Source: Novosphingobium sp. UBA6272 (lineage in GTDB: Bacteria > Pseudomonadota > Alphaproteobacteria > Sphingomonadales > Sphingomonadaceae). Taken from it: a stretch of 64,000 bases of DNA. Made by a program: the position numbers and the translations under genes. Location: positions 1 to 64,000 of the forward strand of contig NZ_DJUW01000016.1 of the NCBI RefSeq assembly GCF_002440635.1, in the 5' to 3' direction. Below the pieces are notes generated by a model, which worked only from the letters and a program-made list of their open reading frames with translations, was not told the origin of the DNA and did no database searches. Numbering within the stretch: the stretch's first letter is position 1; the number at the start of each line of letters is the position of its first letter. This document shows, in pieces, positions 33,449 to 44,077 of this stretch.

Positions 33449-34780
33449 CTATTCGGCGGGAGCCAGTGGCCCTGGTTCGTTGGCGACCACTTCAAGCACT
33501 GCGGTCCAGACCGCAACGTTCTGCTCCAACTGAGCGGGATCGACCTTGTCGAGCGTGTCGTCAGGGGTGTGATGCAGATCGAAATAGCGTGTGCCGTCCT
33601 GATCGAGGTCGATCACTGCCAGCTTCTGCACGCCAATGATCGCGCCGACATCGGCCCCGCCCCCGGCCCGGTCCCCGCCCGGCACGATCCCGAAGGGTGC
33701 GAGCGCGGTAATGATCCGGTCCTTGGCGGGCTTGTTCGCGGCTGACAGGTTGAACTGCACCCGCCAGACCCGGTCCGCCCCGAAGTCGCTTTCCATCGCC
33801 AACGCGTGCGGCTCTTTCTCATGCGCGCGGGCATAAGCTGCGCCGCCGAACACGCCGATTTCCTCACTCCCGGCCCACAGCACCCGGATCGTCCGCAGCG
33901 GCTTGCCGCCGCGCTGCGCCCGCAGCGCCGCCGCCGTCACAATCCCGCAGCCGGCGGCATCGTCGATCACCCCGGTGCCCAGATCCCAGCTGTCAAGATG
34001 GCAGGCAACCAGGATCGGCGGCAGCGAGGGATCACGGCCCGGCAGTTCGCCGATGACGTTGCCCGAAGGCATGTCCTTTTGCGGGCGGCCTTCCAGCACC
34101 AGATTGATCTTCATCGGCTTGCCGGTCTTGGCAATCCGCGCGATCAGCATGGCATCGGGCACCGAGACCGCTCCGGCCGGGATCGCCTTGGCTGGATCGG
34201 CAAAATTGGTCGCCCCGGTGTGCGGATTGCGGTGCAGATCGGTCCCGACCGAGCGGATCACGATGGCGGCAGCGCCCTTGCTGGCGGCGATCGACGGACC
34301 TTGGCGGCGGACGTTGCCGAACGGCCCGTATCCCGCGCCGTCCTGGCTGGCGACAAAGGCGTGATCCACAAAGGCGACCTTGCCCTTGAGCGAGCCTTCC
34401 GGCGCTGCCTTGAGCGCGTCGAGATTGGGGAAGTAGACCAGTTCGGCATTTAACCCGCCTTTGGGAGTCGGCACCGAATAGCCGAGCGCGGTAATATGCA
34501 GCTTGTGCGGATAGGGCGCGGTCAGCTGCGCAGTTTCAGCCCCGCGCACGAACCCGGTCACGGTGAATGGCTCGATCCGGACATTCTGGAACCCCAGTGC
34601 ATTCAACCGCTGCACCGCCCAATCGCGCGCCTTGGCCTCTGCGGTCGATCCGGCCGGCCGAGCGCCGACTTCGGTGGAGAGATCGGCGGTAATGTCCCAG
34701 GCAGTCTCGTCAGGCTGGGCCAGTACGGCTGAGGAAACGAGCAAGGCGGAAAGCGCGGCAGCGCGGAGGGTGTTTCGCAT
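33449..34780 (-). CDS. Secreted M28-family zinc peptidase
   Basis: The protein (443 residues) has a signal peptide (MRNTLRAAALSALLVSSAVLA) and an M28 aminopeptidase domain with a PA-like insert. The zinc site is visible as H261 and D263 (HLDSWD), D273 or D274 (IDDAAG), catalytic E306 with E307 (GSEEIG), a later aspartate (ESDFGAD) and the histidine of DLHHTPDD. Substrates are probably peptides or dipeptides in the periplasm. ATG 34780 is chosen because the signal peptide begins there, although the frame extends to 34987. Confidence 0.9.
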   Translation of the reverse strand: MRNTLRAAALSALLVSSAVLAQPDETAWDITADLSTEVGARPAGSTAEAKARDWAVQRLNALGFQNVRIEPFTVTGFVRGAETAQLTAPYPHKLHITALGYSVPTPKGGLNAELVYFPNLDALKAAPEGSLKGKVAFVDHAFVASQDGAGYGPFGNVRRQGPSIAASKGAAAIVIRSVGTDLHRNPHTGATNFADPAKAIPAGAVSVPDAMLIARIAKTGKPMKINLVLEGRPQKDMPSGNVIGELPGRDPSLPPILVACHLDSWDLGTGVIDDAAGCGIVTAAALRAQRGGKPLRTIRVLWAGSEEIGVFGGAAYARAHEKEPHALAMESDFGADRVWRVQFNLSAANKPAKDRIITALAPFGIVPGGDRAGGGADVGAIIGVQKLAVIDLDQDGTRYFDLHHTPDDTLDKVDPAQLEQNVAVWTAVLEVVANEPGPLAPAE

Positions 34781-34826
34781 GGCGGCGTCTTGTAGCCGTG
34801 CTGCGCTGCTTGGCAACCGCACTCCC

Positions 34827-35627
34827 TCAATCCGGCACGAACGCCACCACCCGTGCCGGAGCCGCGCTGCAACCTGCCAGCTTGATCGGGAAGAACCCGA
34901 CATGAAAACCCGTCGGCGGCAGCGCCGCAAGGTTGCACATTTGCTGAACGATGAAGGCCTCGCGCCGGGTGATCGCCTTGTGCCCATCCCACAGCAGCGC
35001 CTTGTCGCCGCTTTCGCGGAACTTGGCGTTCATCAGGCGGAACGGCAGGTCCCAGCCAACCGCATCGGTGCCCAGGATCGTCGCACCCATCCGGGTGAGA
35101 TGAAGGGTTGCCTCGGCCGACATGCCGGGCTGGTTGTAAAATTGGGGATCGTCCATGGTGAACGCTTCCTGCCCGGTGCGCATCAGCACCGCATCGCCCG
35201 GCTCCACCGCGCGGCCAACCGCTGCGATCGCCAGATCGAGCATCTCGATGGTGACATATTCGCCGCCTTTGGCCCAGGGCCGCAGATCGAGCACCATACC
35301 GGGGCGAAAGAGTTCGCCCAGATCGATCTGATCGATCGTGCGCGCAGGTTTGCCTTCACACAGCGATCCTGAATGCAGCGGCGCGTCGACATGGGTGCCG
35401 CAGTGCGAGCTGAAATCGTTGAGGTGCTCGCTGCCCCAGCCCTCGCCGTCGGGCAGTTCGTCGTGGTTGCAGCCCAGGTGCGCGCAGAACTCATCCTTGC
35501 CGGCCGCCTCGCCGGGCCGCAGATAGTCGATCCTGGGGGCGACGACACCGGCGGCACTTTGCAGCGGCGGCGGCAACCGATCGCGGTTGGCGGGATCAAG
35601 CAGGACGGTCAGATCGATCAGGCGCAT
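34827..35627 (-). CDS. Cyclase (kynurenine formamidase-like) family hydrolase
   Basis: The protein (266 residues) carries the family metal motif HxGTHxDxPxH as HCGTHVDAPLH. Related enzymes hydrolyse N-formylkynurenine, isatin or other amides and lactones. Here the insert LGCNHDELPDGEGWGSEHLNDFSS and the length point to a subgroup of unknown substrate, so I give no gene symbol. ATG 35627 is supported by GGGGAG just upstream; the frame extends to 35741. It lies upstream of the peptidase gene on the same strand with a 46-base gap, possibly co-transcribed. Confidence 0.85.
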   Translation of the reverse strand: MRLIDLTVLLDPANRDRLPPPLQSAAGVVAPRIDYLRPGEAAGKDEFCAHLGCNHDELPDGEGWGSEHLNDFSSHCGTHVDAPLHSGSLCEGKPARTIDQIDLGELFRPGMVLDLRPWAKGGEYVTIEMLDLAIAAVGRAVEPGDAVLMRTGQEAFTMDDPQFYNQPGMSAEATLHLTRMGATILGTDAVGWDLPFRLMNAKFRESGDKALLWDGHKAITRREAFIVQQMCNLAALPPTGFHVGFFPIKLAGCSAAPARVVAFVPD

Positions 35628-35811
35628 TGGCACTCCCCCCATTGTCTTGCCGGCAGCTTGCTCCCTGCCCGCGCGCTCCGCAAGGCCTGCGCAGCGCGCG
35701 TTCGCGCTGAAGGCAAGGTCAGGATTTTTCACGGCGCACAAAGGCCGGTGCTAACGGATATCAAAGTGCAGGCAGATCAGGACACCAAGACCGGCATCGT
35801 CAACAGTGCGA

Positions 35812-36555
35812 CTACTGTCTTGAGCCAATTGCGTAGCTGTCGTGGCTGACCAGCTCTGAATCGCGGCGCACCGTGACAAGCCGCTGATCGGCATGGTCGT
35901 GCCGTTCGATCTCGATCCGCGGCAATGCGACTGGCTGGGCAGCAAGAAGCCGGGCCCGCAGGACCAGTCCATCAACCGCCAGAATCAGCGCCACAGCCTG
36001 CGCCGAGCGGTTCTCAAGCCGCAGGTCCTTCCACGGCCAGACCACGGTGGCATCGAGGCCAAGCTGCGTGAAGCGTTCCGCCTCGGTCAGGTACAGATCG
36101 CGCGAATGCGGATGTCGCTCGGCAATGTGCAGCCCGCTGCGCAGCCCCAGTTCGTAGATGATCCCGGCAAGCTGGCACAGTCCGCCGCCAATGTCGCCCT
36201 GCTCGGCATTGGCACGGATACCCCGCCCCATGGCAAAGCCCCGGCCCGGATCCGGCCGGTCCACTAGTGCCCAAAACGAGAGCACTTGCCCCGGCGCAAT
36301 CACAACGCCGTCGACCAGCGCAGAGCCTAGCTGCAGGTTGATCAGCTTGCCCTCCCAGAACGGACCCTGCCGGATCGGTTGCTCCAGCTCGACAAGCGTC
36401 GGCCAATCGGGGCTGTCAGCGCGCCGCGCCGCGAAGCGCCTGGCGGTTCCATCTGATCGGTCGCGGAGCCCGCGTCGAGCCAGCGCCAGAGCGCGGCGCG
36501 GGGCTTCGGGCACCATGCGGCGCAGCGCCATGCGGATCGTGATTGTCAGCCCCAC
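35812..36555 (-). CDS. VanW-like protein
   Basis: The product has about 247 residues and contains the VanW-type core: GKLINLQLGSALVDGVVIAPGQVLSFW followed by GGGLCQLAGIIYELGLRSGL, the family's cysteine-glutamine segment. VanW proteins occur near vancomycin resistance genes, but most have no known function and here there is no van context. I chose GTG 36555, with GGGGA 6 bases upstream, over ATG 36531; the frame also extends to 36726. It diverges from ettA across 91 bases. Confidence 0.75.
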   Translation of the reverse strand: MGLTITIRMALRRMVPEAPRRALALARRGLRDRSDGTARRFAARRADSPDWPTLVELEQPIRQGPFWEGKLINLQLGSALVDGVVIAPGQVLSFWALVDRPDPGRGFAMGRGIRANAEQGDIGGGLCQLAGIIYELGLRSGLHIAERHPHSRDLYLTEAERFTQLGLDATVVWPWKDLRLENRSAQAVALILAVDGLVLRARLLAAQPVALPRIEIERHDHADQRLVTVRRDSELVSHDSYAIGSRQ

Positions 36556-36646
36556 CTGCTTCCCCTGTTCGATCCGCTTGCCCCGGCGTTGCGCCCCCTG
36601 TAGAGGCGCGCCAAACGAAACTCCAGCATACCCAAAGGGACTCCAG

Positions 36647-38316
<1,670 letters not shown>

Positions 38317-38320
<4 letters not shown>

Positions 38321-38808
38321 TTACCTGGCGGAATTCGATCTCGATCGAATTTGATCAAGTATCGAGATACTTTTACGTTCGAGGAAAGGTAACTCTGCCG
38401 TTCGATTCGGAGCAAGTTAGAGCCACAGATCGACAAATTTCGGCGGTTAAGTCATTTTATGAATTTGAATTTCCAGAAATAACGCAACGGCAGGCACATA
38501 CACTGATTTGCTGCCGAGAGTATGCGCGACTATGTACTGAAGCATTGTTGAAGGGGAAATTTGCGCAGATAAAGCGATCGTTCGCGCAGTCCCTTTCAAT
38601 CTTAATTGGCACCGACGAGGAACTAAGAGGTTTTGCGACGCAGTGGTGCGAACGAAACTTTGAGAAGCAGATTTCCTCACCTCGGGTTCGAGGAACAATC
38701 CACTTTCAGGAGATGGAAGACTTTCACGCTTTCCTATGGCAGCAGTTTGATCGGCATCGGGTTGATCCCAAGGATGCAAACATTCTCGTGTTTATTTCTC
38801 ACTTCTAA
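38317..38808 (+). CDS. Unrecognised small protein in a low-GC islet
   Basis: This 163-residue protein matches no family I know. It is soluble, has four cysteines (CCREYARLC and TQWCERN), and ends FISHF. The proposed start is GTG 38317, overlapping the ettA stop; no strong ribosome site is visible, so it may be read by coupling or start further in. Local GC is about 42% in 38341-38400, far below the flanking genes, indicating recent acquisition. Its stop overlaps that of the convergent higA antitoxin gene, so it is packed into the same insert and could be cargo or a defence-type protein. Confidence 0.6.
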
Positions 38809-39107
38809 GCCGCCTCCCGCACCCTCGTCACCTTCAGCTCCCCTTCCCGCGTTCGTGCCTGCGCCAAATCCCACGCCGCCTGCATCCGCAGCAGCGTATC
38901 CGCCGAAATCCCGAAAGCCTTCTCAAACCGCAGCGCCATCATCGCACTCAACGCCGCGTGGCCGTTGAGCAGCATCGACATGTTCTGGCGGCTTACCCCC
39001 AGATGGGCGGCGAGTTCGGTTACGGTCATGCCGTGAGGCTCGACTACGTCGAGCTTCAGCCACTGCCCCGGATGCGGGTAGAGCGAAGGATGCAGCTTAA
39101 TCGCCAT
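38805..39107 (-). CDS. higA: HigA-type antitoxin
   Basis: The 100-residue XRE-family protein has a helix-turn-helix at about residues 27-65 (MTVTELAAHLGVSRQNMSMLLNGHAAL), with the usual HigA start (HPSLYPHPGQWLKLDVVEPHG). It neutralises the toxin encoded just before it and represses the operon. It overlaps higB by 11 bases, with the toxin gene first, the typical order for higBA. Confidence 0.92.
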   Translation of the reverse strand: MAIKLHPSLYPHPGQWLKLDVVEPHGMTVTELAAHLGVSRQNMSMLLNGHAALSAMMALRFEKAFGISADTLLRMQAAWDLAQARTREGELKVTRVREAA

Positions 39108-39384
39108 GGTAGTCCTCCAGATCGAGATCGGCGATGGTCAGATCGTCAATCTTGGTAAAAGTCAGGCGCCAATTGCGGGTCACGGTCATGGCGAAGCTGC
39201 CTTTGCGGTCCCCGGTCAGCGCATGAAAACCGTAGTTCGGCGGAACCGCGAATTCGTCAAAACCAGCCGTCAACGAAATGTACGCCAGCATTCGGGCCAG
39301 GCGCGCGGGTTCAATCAATCCTTTTGCGTTGCCGGTCTCAGCAAACCGTCGCAACGCCTTGTGCCGGATACTCTCGATCTCCAC
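39097..39384 (-). CDS. higB: HigB-type toxin (RelE superfamily)
   Basis: This 95-residue toxin cleaves mRNA on the ribosome in characterised relatives. Recognisable parts are the N-terminal SIRHKALRRFAETGNAKGL, RLARMLAYI, and the C-terminal NWRLTFTK..LDLEDYHGD. The start is GTG 39384; no in-frame ATG fits the family N-terminus. Inverted repeats lie immediately upstream as operator candidates. Confidence 0.92.
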   Translation of the reverse strand: MEIESIRHKALRRFAETGNAKGLIEPARLARMLAYISLTAGFDEFAVPPNYGFHALTGDRKGSFAMTVTRNWRLTFTKIDDLTIADLDLEDYHGD

Positions 39385-39388
39385 ACAT

Positions 39389-39407
39389 TGTCATGTATCG
39401 CATGACA
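39389..39407. promoter_or_regulatory. Perfect inverted repeat, higBA operator candidate
   Basis: TGTCATG-tatcg-CATGACA is a perfect 7-bp repeat 4 bases before the higB start. It is a good candidate for HigA binding. Confidence 0.7.
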
Positions 39408-39420
39408 GCCAAACTGTCAA

Positions 39421-39432
39421 GTCATGCATGAC
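39421..39432. promoter_or_regulatory. Palindrome GTCATGCATGAC, second higBA operator candidate
   Basis: A perfect 12-base palindrome sharing the GTCATG / CATGAC half-sites of the neighbouring repeat, with centres about 28.5 bases (close to three helical turns) apart, as expected for two HigA dimers. Confidence 0.65.
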
Positions 39433-39568
39433 GCAAACATTCATCCTCAGCCTCTCAAACCTGAACGCAAACCTTACCAAATCATTCACCCTGCCGACAG
39501 CACGACTCGCCTAGTCCCATGTCATGATCGCCGCCGATGGTGCGGCGCTGAACGATGGAGATGCGGCC

Positions 39569-40807
39569 ATGGCCGTCAAGTCGAACACCAATTTGCGCCG
39601 GACCAGCCTGCTTGCGCTGGCGATCGCGGCGCTTTCCTTGCCCACGATTGCCGAAGCGCAAGAAGGACGTGGTCGCGATTGGGGCGAGCGGGTTGCACGC
39701 AGCGAGGATTCGCCGCGTCCGCAACGCCAGGCTCCGCCGCCGCAGGCTCAGGCCCCGCAGCAGCAGGCCCCGCGCAATTGGTCCCCTCCTCCGCAGGCGC
39801 AAGCCCCGCAGCCGCAGGCACCGCGCAGCTGGTCGCCTCCACCGCAGGCGCGTGGCGGTGAAAATGCCGCCCCGCAGTCGCGCTGGAACGGCGGCGAGGG
39901 TCGCCGTGGTGGCGACAATGGCCGCCGCGAAGCCTGGGATGGCGAAACTCGCCGGGCCGGCGATGGCGGCCGCCGTGAAGGTTGGAATGGCGGCAATCGC
40001 GATGGCAATCCAAATCCCGGCTGGGCCGGGCGTAGAGGCCAGCCGCAAGCCGTTCCGCAGTCTCCGCAGCAGCCGCCGGTTCAGGCCGGTGGCCGGGACG
40101 GTGACGATCGCCGTGGAAGCGAATGGCGTGGCCGGACGACGCGGACCGACAACGGGCAGTTCGGATCGCGCGACGGCGAATGGCGCGGTCGGCGTAGCCA
40201 GGGCGGCAATTGGCAAGGTGAGCGGCGCGCCGATGGCGATACCCCGCAGACCTGGGGCGACGCGCATCGCCGCCGTCAGGCCAATGGCGTCAGCGACTGG
40301 GACCGCCGCCGCGATGGTGTCTCCAGGCGCGATTCGGATAGCTGGCGCGACCGGGTGCGGCGCGGCGAGCACAATTATGGCGGTGATCGCAGCTATTGGT
40401 CCAACCGCAACTGGTCGGGCCACTGGGACCGCTCGCGCCACCGCAACTGGTCGGGCTGGAACAACGGCTGGAACTGGAGTTGGGGCCACCATTACAACCG
40501 TTGGAACACCCGCTGGCGCAGCAACAGCCGCTATGACTGGTACGGCTGGCGCAGCTACCGCCCCAGCTACTTCCAGGTCGGATACTACTATGCGCCCTAC
40601 CGCAACTATTCGTATCAGCGGCTCAGCGTGGGATACTTCCTCGACTCGCTGTTCTTCGGTGAGGACTACTGGATCGCTGATCCGTCGTATTACCGCCTGC
40701 CGGACGCCTATGGTCCATATCGCTGGGTGCGCTACTACGACGACGCGGTGCTGGTGAACATCTACACCGGCGAAGTGGAAGACGTGATCTACGACTTCTT
40801 CTGGTAA
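39569..40807 (+). CDS. Exported Trp/Arg/Gly-rich RcnB-like protein
   Basis: The protein (412 residues) has a signal peptide (to about residue 30, LPTIAEAQ), then a proline/glutamine-rich low-complexity part with repeats around APRNWSPPPQAQAP and APRSWSPPPQARGG, a long Arg/Gly/Asp/Trp-rich part, and a Tyr/Trp-rich stretch (WSGWNNGWNWSWG). It ends with a RcnB-type C-terminal domain (about 345-412, VGYFLDSLFFGEDYWIAD ... YTGEVEDVIYDFFW). RcnB proteins are periplasmic and linked to metal homeostasis in E. coli; whether that applies here is uncertain. ATG 39569 is chosen because the signal peptide follows and GGAG lies 8 bases before it. Confidence 0.8.
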   Translation: MAVKSNTNLRRTSLLALAIAALSLPTIAEAQEGRGRDWGERVARSEDSPRPQRQAPPPQAQAPQQQAPRNWSPPPQAQAPQPQAPRSWSPPPQARGGENAAPQSRWNGGEGRRGGDNGRREAWDGETRRAGDGGRREGWNGGNRDGNPNPGWAGRRGQPQAVPQSPQQPPVQAGGRDGDDRRGSEWRGRTTRTDNGQFGSRDGEWRGRRSQGGNWQGERRADGDTPQTWGDAHRRRQANGVSDWDRRRDGVSRRDSDSWRDRVRRGEHNYGGDRSYWSNRNWSGHWDRSRHRNWSGWNNGWNWSWGHHYNRWNTRWRSNSRYDWYGWRSYRPSYFQVGYYYAPYRNYSYQRLSVGYFLDSLFFGEDYWIADPSYYRLPDAYGPYRWVRYYDDAVLVNIYTGEVEDVIYDFFW

Positions 40808-40827
40808 TCCCCGGAAGAGCAAACGGA

Positions 40828-40865
40828 ACGGGCCCCGGCAGCGATGCGCGGGGCCCGTTTCCTTT
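40828..40865 (+). terminator. Strong terminator after the RcnB-like gene
   Basis: A 10-bp GC stem (ACGGGCCCCG at 40828-40837 with CGGGGCCCGT at 40849-40858), an 11-base loop and the tail TTCCTTTT form a terminator 20 bases after the stop. It may also stop read-through from the facing cytochrome gene. Confidence 0.85.
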
Positions 40866-40883
40866 TGACGGCGAAATGGCCGA

Positions 40884-41441
40884 TCACTTCATCCACGGCA
40901 CCATCCGCCGCAGAGTACTGTCCTTGTCGACCAGGTGATGCTTCAGCGCCGCGCCGACATGCAGGGCGAACAGCACCAGCATCAGCGTGGCGGTAATCTC
41001 GTGCAGTTCGTGGAACATGCCGACGGTCGGCTTGTCGGACCCGACCGGCAGCGCGGGTACATCAAACAGCCCGAACATCGAAACCGGCTTGCCCTTGCCC
41101 CAGGCCGACGAGAGGCCCCAACCGGCAAGCGGGATTGCCAGCATCAGCAGATACATCAACCCGTGGGTCACTTTGGCAAGCGCGGCTTCCCACGCCTTCA
41201 GCGTTTCGACCAGAGGCGGGGTCTTGTGGGTCAGTTTCCAGATAATTCGGACCGCAGTGAGCGCCAGGATGGTGATACCGATCGCCTTGTGATTGCCCAT
41301 CATTATCGCTGCGTCTTCCTTAGGCATGTCTTCCGACAGCCAGGCGACGACGAAATTCAGCACGATCAGCAAGGCGATGATCCAATGCAGGGCGATGGCG
41401 CCGCGCGAGTAGCGCGCGGCTGAATTGGGTGCCGTATCCAT
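40884..41441 (-). CDS. Cytochrome b561 family protein
   Basis: The 185-residue membrane protein has four predicted helices and the histidines of a di-heme cytochrome b561: H19 (GAIALHWIIALL), one near residue 50 (GNHKAIG), one near 95 (VTHGLMYLL) and the C-terminal set (FHELHEITA, LFALHVGAALKHH). Bacterial relatives shuttle electrons between membrane quinols and soluble acceptors such as superoxide. ATG 41441 is chosen by the family N-terminus; the frame extends to 41459. No redox partner lies next to it. Confidence 0.9.
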   Translation of the reverse strand: MDTAPNSAARYSRGAIALHWIIALLIVLNFVVAWLSEDMPKEDAAIMMGNHKAIGITILALTAVRIIWKLTHKTPPLVETLKAWEAALAKVTHGLMYLLMLAIPLAGWGLSSAWGKGKPVSMFGLFDVPALPVGSDKPTVGMFHELHEITATLMLVLFALHVGAALKHHLVDKDSTLRRMVPWMK

Positions 41442-41579
41442 GGTGCAAAGCTGGCCCAAAGGCGGGCCAAGAGCAAGAGGTTAGATCAGCTTCTGTCGGC
41501 GCGCCAAACCCGGGCAATTCGACAAACGGCATCGTATTGGCCATTTGCCTCGCCCCGCCAATCGGATAGGCACTGGGGC

Positions 41580-42254
41580 ATGAGCCCGTTCCGCGATGCC
41601 CCGGCGCCAGACAAGAAGGCCCTGTTGAAGGTAGGCGCACATGTTCGTCGCCGTCTGAATGCCGATCCGCGTGCCTATCGCCTTGAAACCGACAAGGCCG
41701 AAATCTGGGCGGTGGGTGAGATGTTCGACGAACAGGAATGCTGCCAGTTGATTGCGATGATCGATCGCACCGCCGTCCCCTCGCAGGTGCTCGCTCATGG
41801 CGAAACCGAAGGGTGGAGGACCAGCAGTTCGGGCAACGTCGACCCCTACGAGCCGTTTATCCAGCACATCGAATCCAAGATCGATGCATTGCTGGACCTG
41901 CCACACGAATACGGCGAGACGATGCAGGGCCAGCGCTACGAAGTGGGGCAGCAATTCAAGTACCATCTGGACGTATTCTGGACCAAGTCGGACTATTGGA
42001 AGACAGAAGCCACGCGCGGCGGCCAACGCACGATAACCGCGATGGCCTACCTCAACGATGTTGAAGAAGGCGGCGACACGGCCTTCACAACGCTGGGCCT
42101 CTCGGTCAAGCCAAAGCGCGGCGCGCTACTGATCTGGAACAACAACCTGCCGAACGGCATGCCGAACGAAGACACGATGCACGCCGGGACCCCGGTGGTG
42201 CAGGGCGTCAAATACGTCCTCACCAAGTGGTACCGGTCGCGCAAATGGGGGTAA
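41580..42254 (+). CDS. Prolyl 4-hydroxylase-like 2-oxoglutarate/Fe(II) oxygenase
   Basis: The 224-residue protein resembles the catalytic domain of prolyl 4-hydroxylases. Iron ligands are H129 and D131 (YHLDVF) and H201 (MHAGTPV), with K211 placed to bind 2-oxoglutarate (GVKYVLTKWY). It contains the typical ALLIWNNNLPNG strand before the last histidine. It acts in the cytoplasm; the substrate is unknown. The next gene follows after 2 bases. Confidence 0.88.
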   Translation: MSPFRDAPAPDKKALLKVGAHVRRRLNADPRAYRLETDKAEIWAVGEMFDEQECCQLIAMIDRTAVPSQVLAHGETEGWRTSSSGNVDPYEPFIQHIESKIDALLDLPHEYGETMQGQRYEVGQQFKYHLDVFWTKSDYWKTEATRGGQRTITAMAYLNDVEEGGDTAFTTLGLSVKPKRGALLIWNNNLPNGMPNEDTMHAGTPVVQGVKYVLTKWYRSRKWG

Positions 42255-42256
42255 CG

Positions 42257-44077
42257 ATGGATTTCCTGATTTCCCGGCGACGGATGATCGCCGGTCTTGC
42301 CTGGGGCAGCGGCCTCGCCCTGCTCCCGGCCGGTGTCGCGCGTGCTGCGGCAGCCCCCGAAGGCAGCGAGGATGCCCGGTTGATGGCCTTGTTCCGCGAG
42401 GCGGCGCGGCGCGAGGATGCGATCGATCCGATCGGCCTGGTTTATCGCGGCGGCAAGCCGAACCTGATGGCATTCCGCCAGATCTTTACCGACCTGCCGA
42501 TCCGCCAGCGTCGCGGTGTGCTGCGCTGGACCATGGCCGGCCTTGGCAAGATCAACCGGACCAGGCTCAGCGCCGAGCGGCAGATTTCCTATGATGTGTT
42601 CCTGCTCGATCTGCGCGAGACCCAGGCCTGGCTGCAGCCCGATATGGTCGCCCTGGACGCGGTGCGCCCGCTGACCCATTTCGGCGGGCTCCACGTTGAA
42701 TTCCCCTCGTTGATCAACAAGGGCGGCGCACTGCCTTATGCCAACGAAGCGGATTATCGCCGTAATCTGGACCTGATGCGGGCCTTTCCACAGGTGCTCG
42801 ACAATGCGGTTGCCCGGTTCCGTGACGGGCTGGAAAGCGGCGTGGTCGAAACGAAACTGACCACCCGCAACATGGTCGCGCAGATCGATGCGATTCTGGC
42901 ACAGCCGCTTACTGAGTCGCCCTTTACGTCTGCCGTGCGCGACTTCCCTGCTGCGGTTCCGGCCAGTAGCCGGGCCGAATTGACCGCGCTGTACGAGACT
43001 GCGGTCAGCCGCGAGGTCTATCCCGCCTATCGCCGCCTGCGTACCTTCCTCAACGACGAATACCTGCCCGCTGCGCGCGAAGCAGTCGGCATTTCGGCGA
43101 TGAAGGGCGGTCCGGCCTATTACCGCAAGGCGATCGAAAGCCAGACGACGGTGCGGCTCGAACCCGAAGCCGTGCACCAGTTGGGCCTGGGCGAAGTGGC
43201 GCGGATCCACCGCGAGATGGACGGGGTGCGCCAGCGGCTCGGCTTTGCCGGGCCTTTGCGCGATTTCTTCGAGGAAATTCGCACCAACCCCCGCTATCAT
43301 CCGAAAACCAAGGCAGAATTCGCCAAGGCTTTTGCCGATGCCGCAAAGGCGGTCGACGCCCAGGTTCCGACCTATTTCAACAAGGTGCCCAAAACCAAGC
43401 TGCTGATCGAACCCTACCCGGCCTACCGCGAAAAGTACGAGGCTGGCGGTTCCTACAACCAGGGTTCGCCCGACGGATCGCGACCGGGGACCTTCTTCTA
43501 CAACACCTATGACCTGCCCAGCCGGTTCCTGACCGGGGTGGTCACGCTCTACATGCACGAGGGCGCACCCGGGCATCACTTCCAGATCAGCCTGGCCCAG
43601 GAAGACGAAAGCCTGCCCGATTTCCAGCGCTTTGGCGGCAATACCGCCTACGTCGAAGGCTGGGCGCTCTATGCCGAGACGCTGGGCTACGACATGGGCT
43701 TCTACAGGGACCCGATGCAGCATTGGGGCACGCTCGACGACGAGATGCTGCGGGCGATGCGGCTGGTAGTCGATACCGGGCTGCACGCCAAGGGCTGGAA
43801 CCGCGAGCAGGCGATCGAATACATGCTGGCCAACAGCGGCATGGGCCGCAGCGATGCGACCGCGGAGGTGGAGCGCTATATCGTCTGGCCGGGTCAGGCG
43901 CTGGGCTACAAGATCGGGGCGCTGACGATCCAGCGGCTGCGCGACAAGGCCCGCACCGCGCTGGGCCCGCGCTTCGACATCCGCGCCTTCCACGATCAGG
44001 TGCTGGGCTCGGGTGCCCTCCCCCTGCCGGTCCTGGAAGCCAAGATCGACCGCTGGATTGCCGCCGGCCGGGTCTGA
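42257..44077 (+). CDS. DUF885 family exported putative metallopeptidase
   Basis: The product (606 residues) begins MDFLISRRRMIAGLAWGSG, a twin-arginine export signal, followed by a DUF885 domain. The zinc-binding segment is HEGAPGHHF near residue 434, and a downstream AYVEGWALYAE supplies the glutamate. Family members are thought to be carboxypeptidase-like, but activity is mostly untested. It lies directly behind the oxygenase gene and ends one base before the lysS stop on the opposite strand. Confidence 0.88.
   Translation: MDFLISRRRMIAGLAWGSGLALLPAGVARAAAAPEGSEDARLMALFREAARREDAIDPIGLVYRGGKPNLMAFRQIFTDLPIRQRRGVLRWTMAGLGKINRTRLSAERQISYDVFLLDLRETQAWLQPDMVALDAVRPLTHFGGLHVEFPSLINKGGALPYANEADYRRNLDLMRAFPQVLDNAVARFRDGLESGVVETKLTTRNMVAQIDAILAQPLTESPFTSAVRDFPAAVPASSRAELTALYETAVSREVYPAYRRLRTFLNDEYLPAAREAVGISAMKGGPAYYRKAIESQTTVRLEPEAVHQLGLGEVARIHREMDGVRQRLGFAGPLRDFFEEIRTNPRYHPKTKAEFAKAFADAAKAVDAQVPTYFNKVPKTKLLIEPYPAYREKYEAGGSYNQGSPDGSRPGTFFYNTYDLPSRFLTGVVTLYMHEGAPGHHFQISLAQEDESLPDFQRFGGNTAYVEGWALYAETLGYDMGFYRDPMQHWGTLDDEMLRAMRLVVDTGLHAKGWNREQAIEYMLANSGMGRSDATAEVERYIVWPGQALGYKIGALTIQRLRDKARTALGPRFDIRAFHDQVLGSGALPLPVLEAKIDRWIAAGRV

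Noticed and set aside
36158..36646. N-terminal extension of ettA by 163 codons
   Set aside because: The extension reads opposite the VanW-like gene and the EttA family begins at 36647 behind a good ribosome site.
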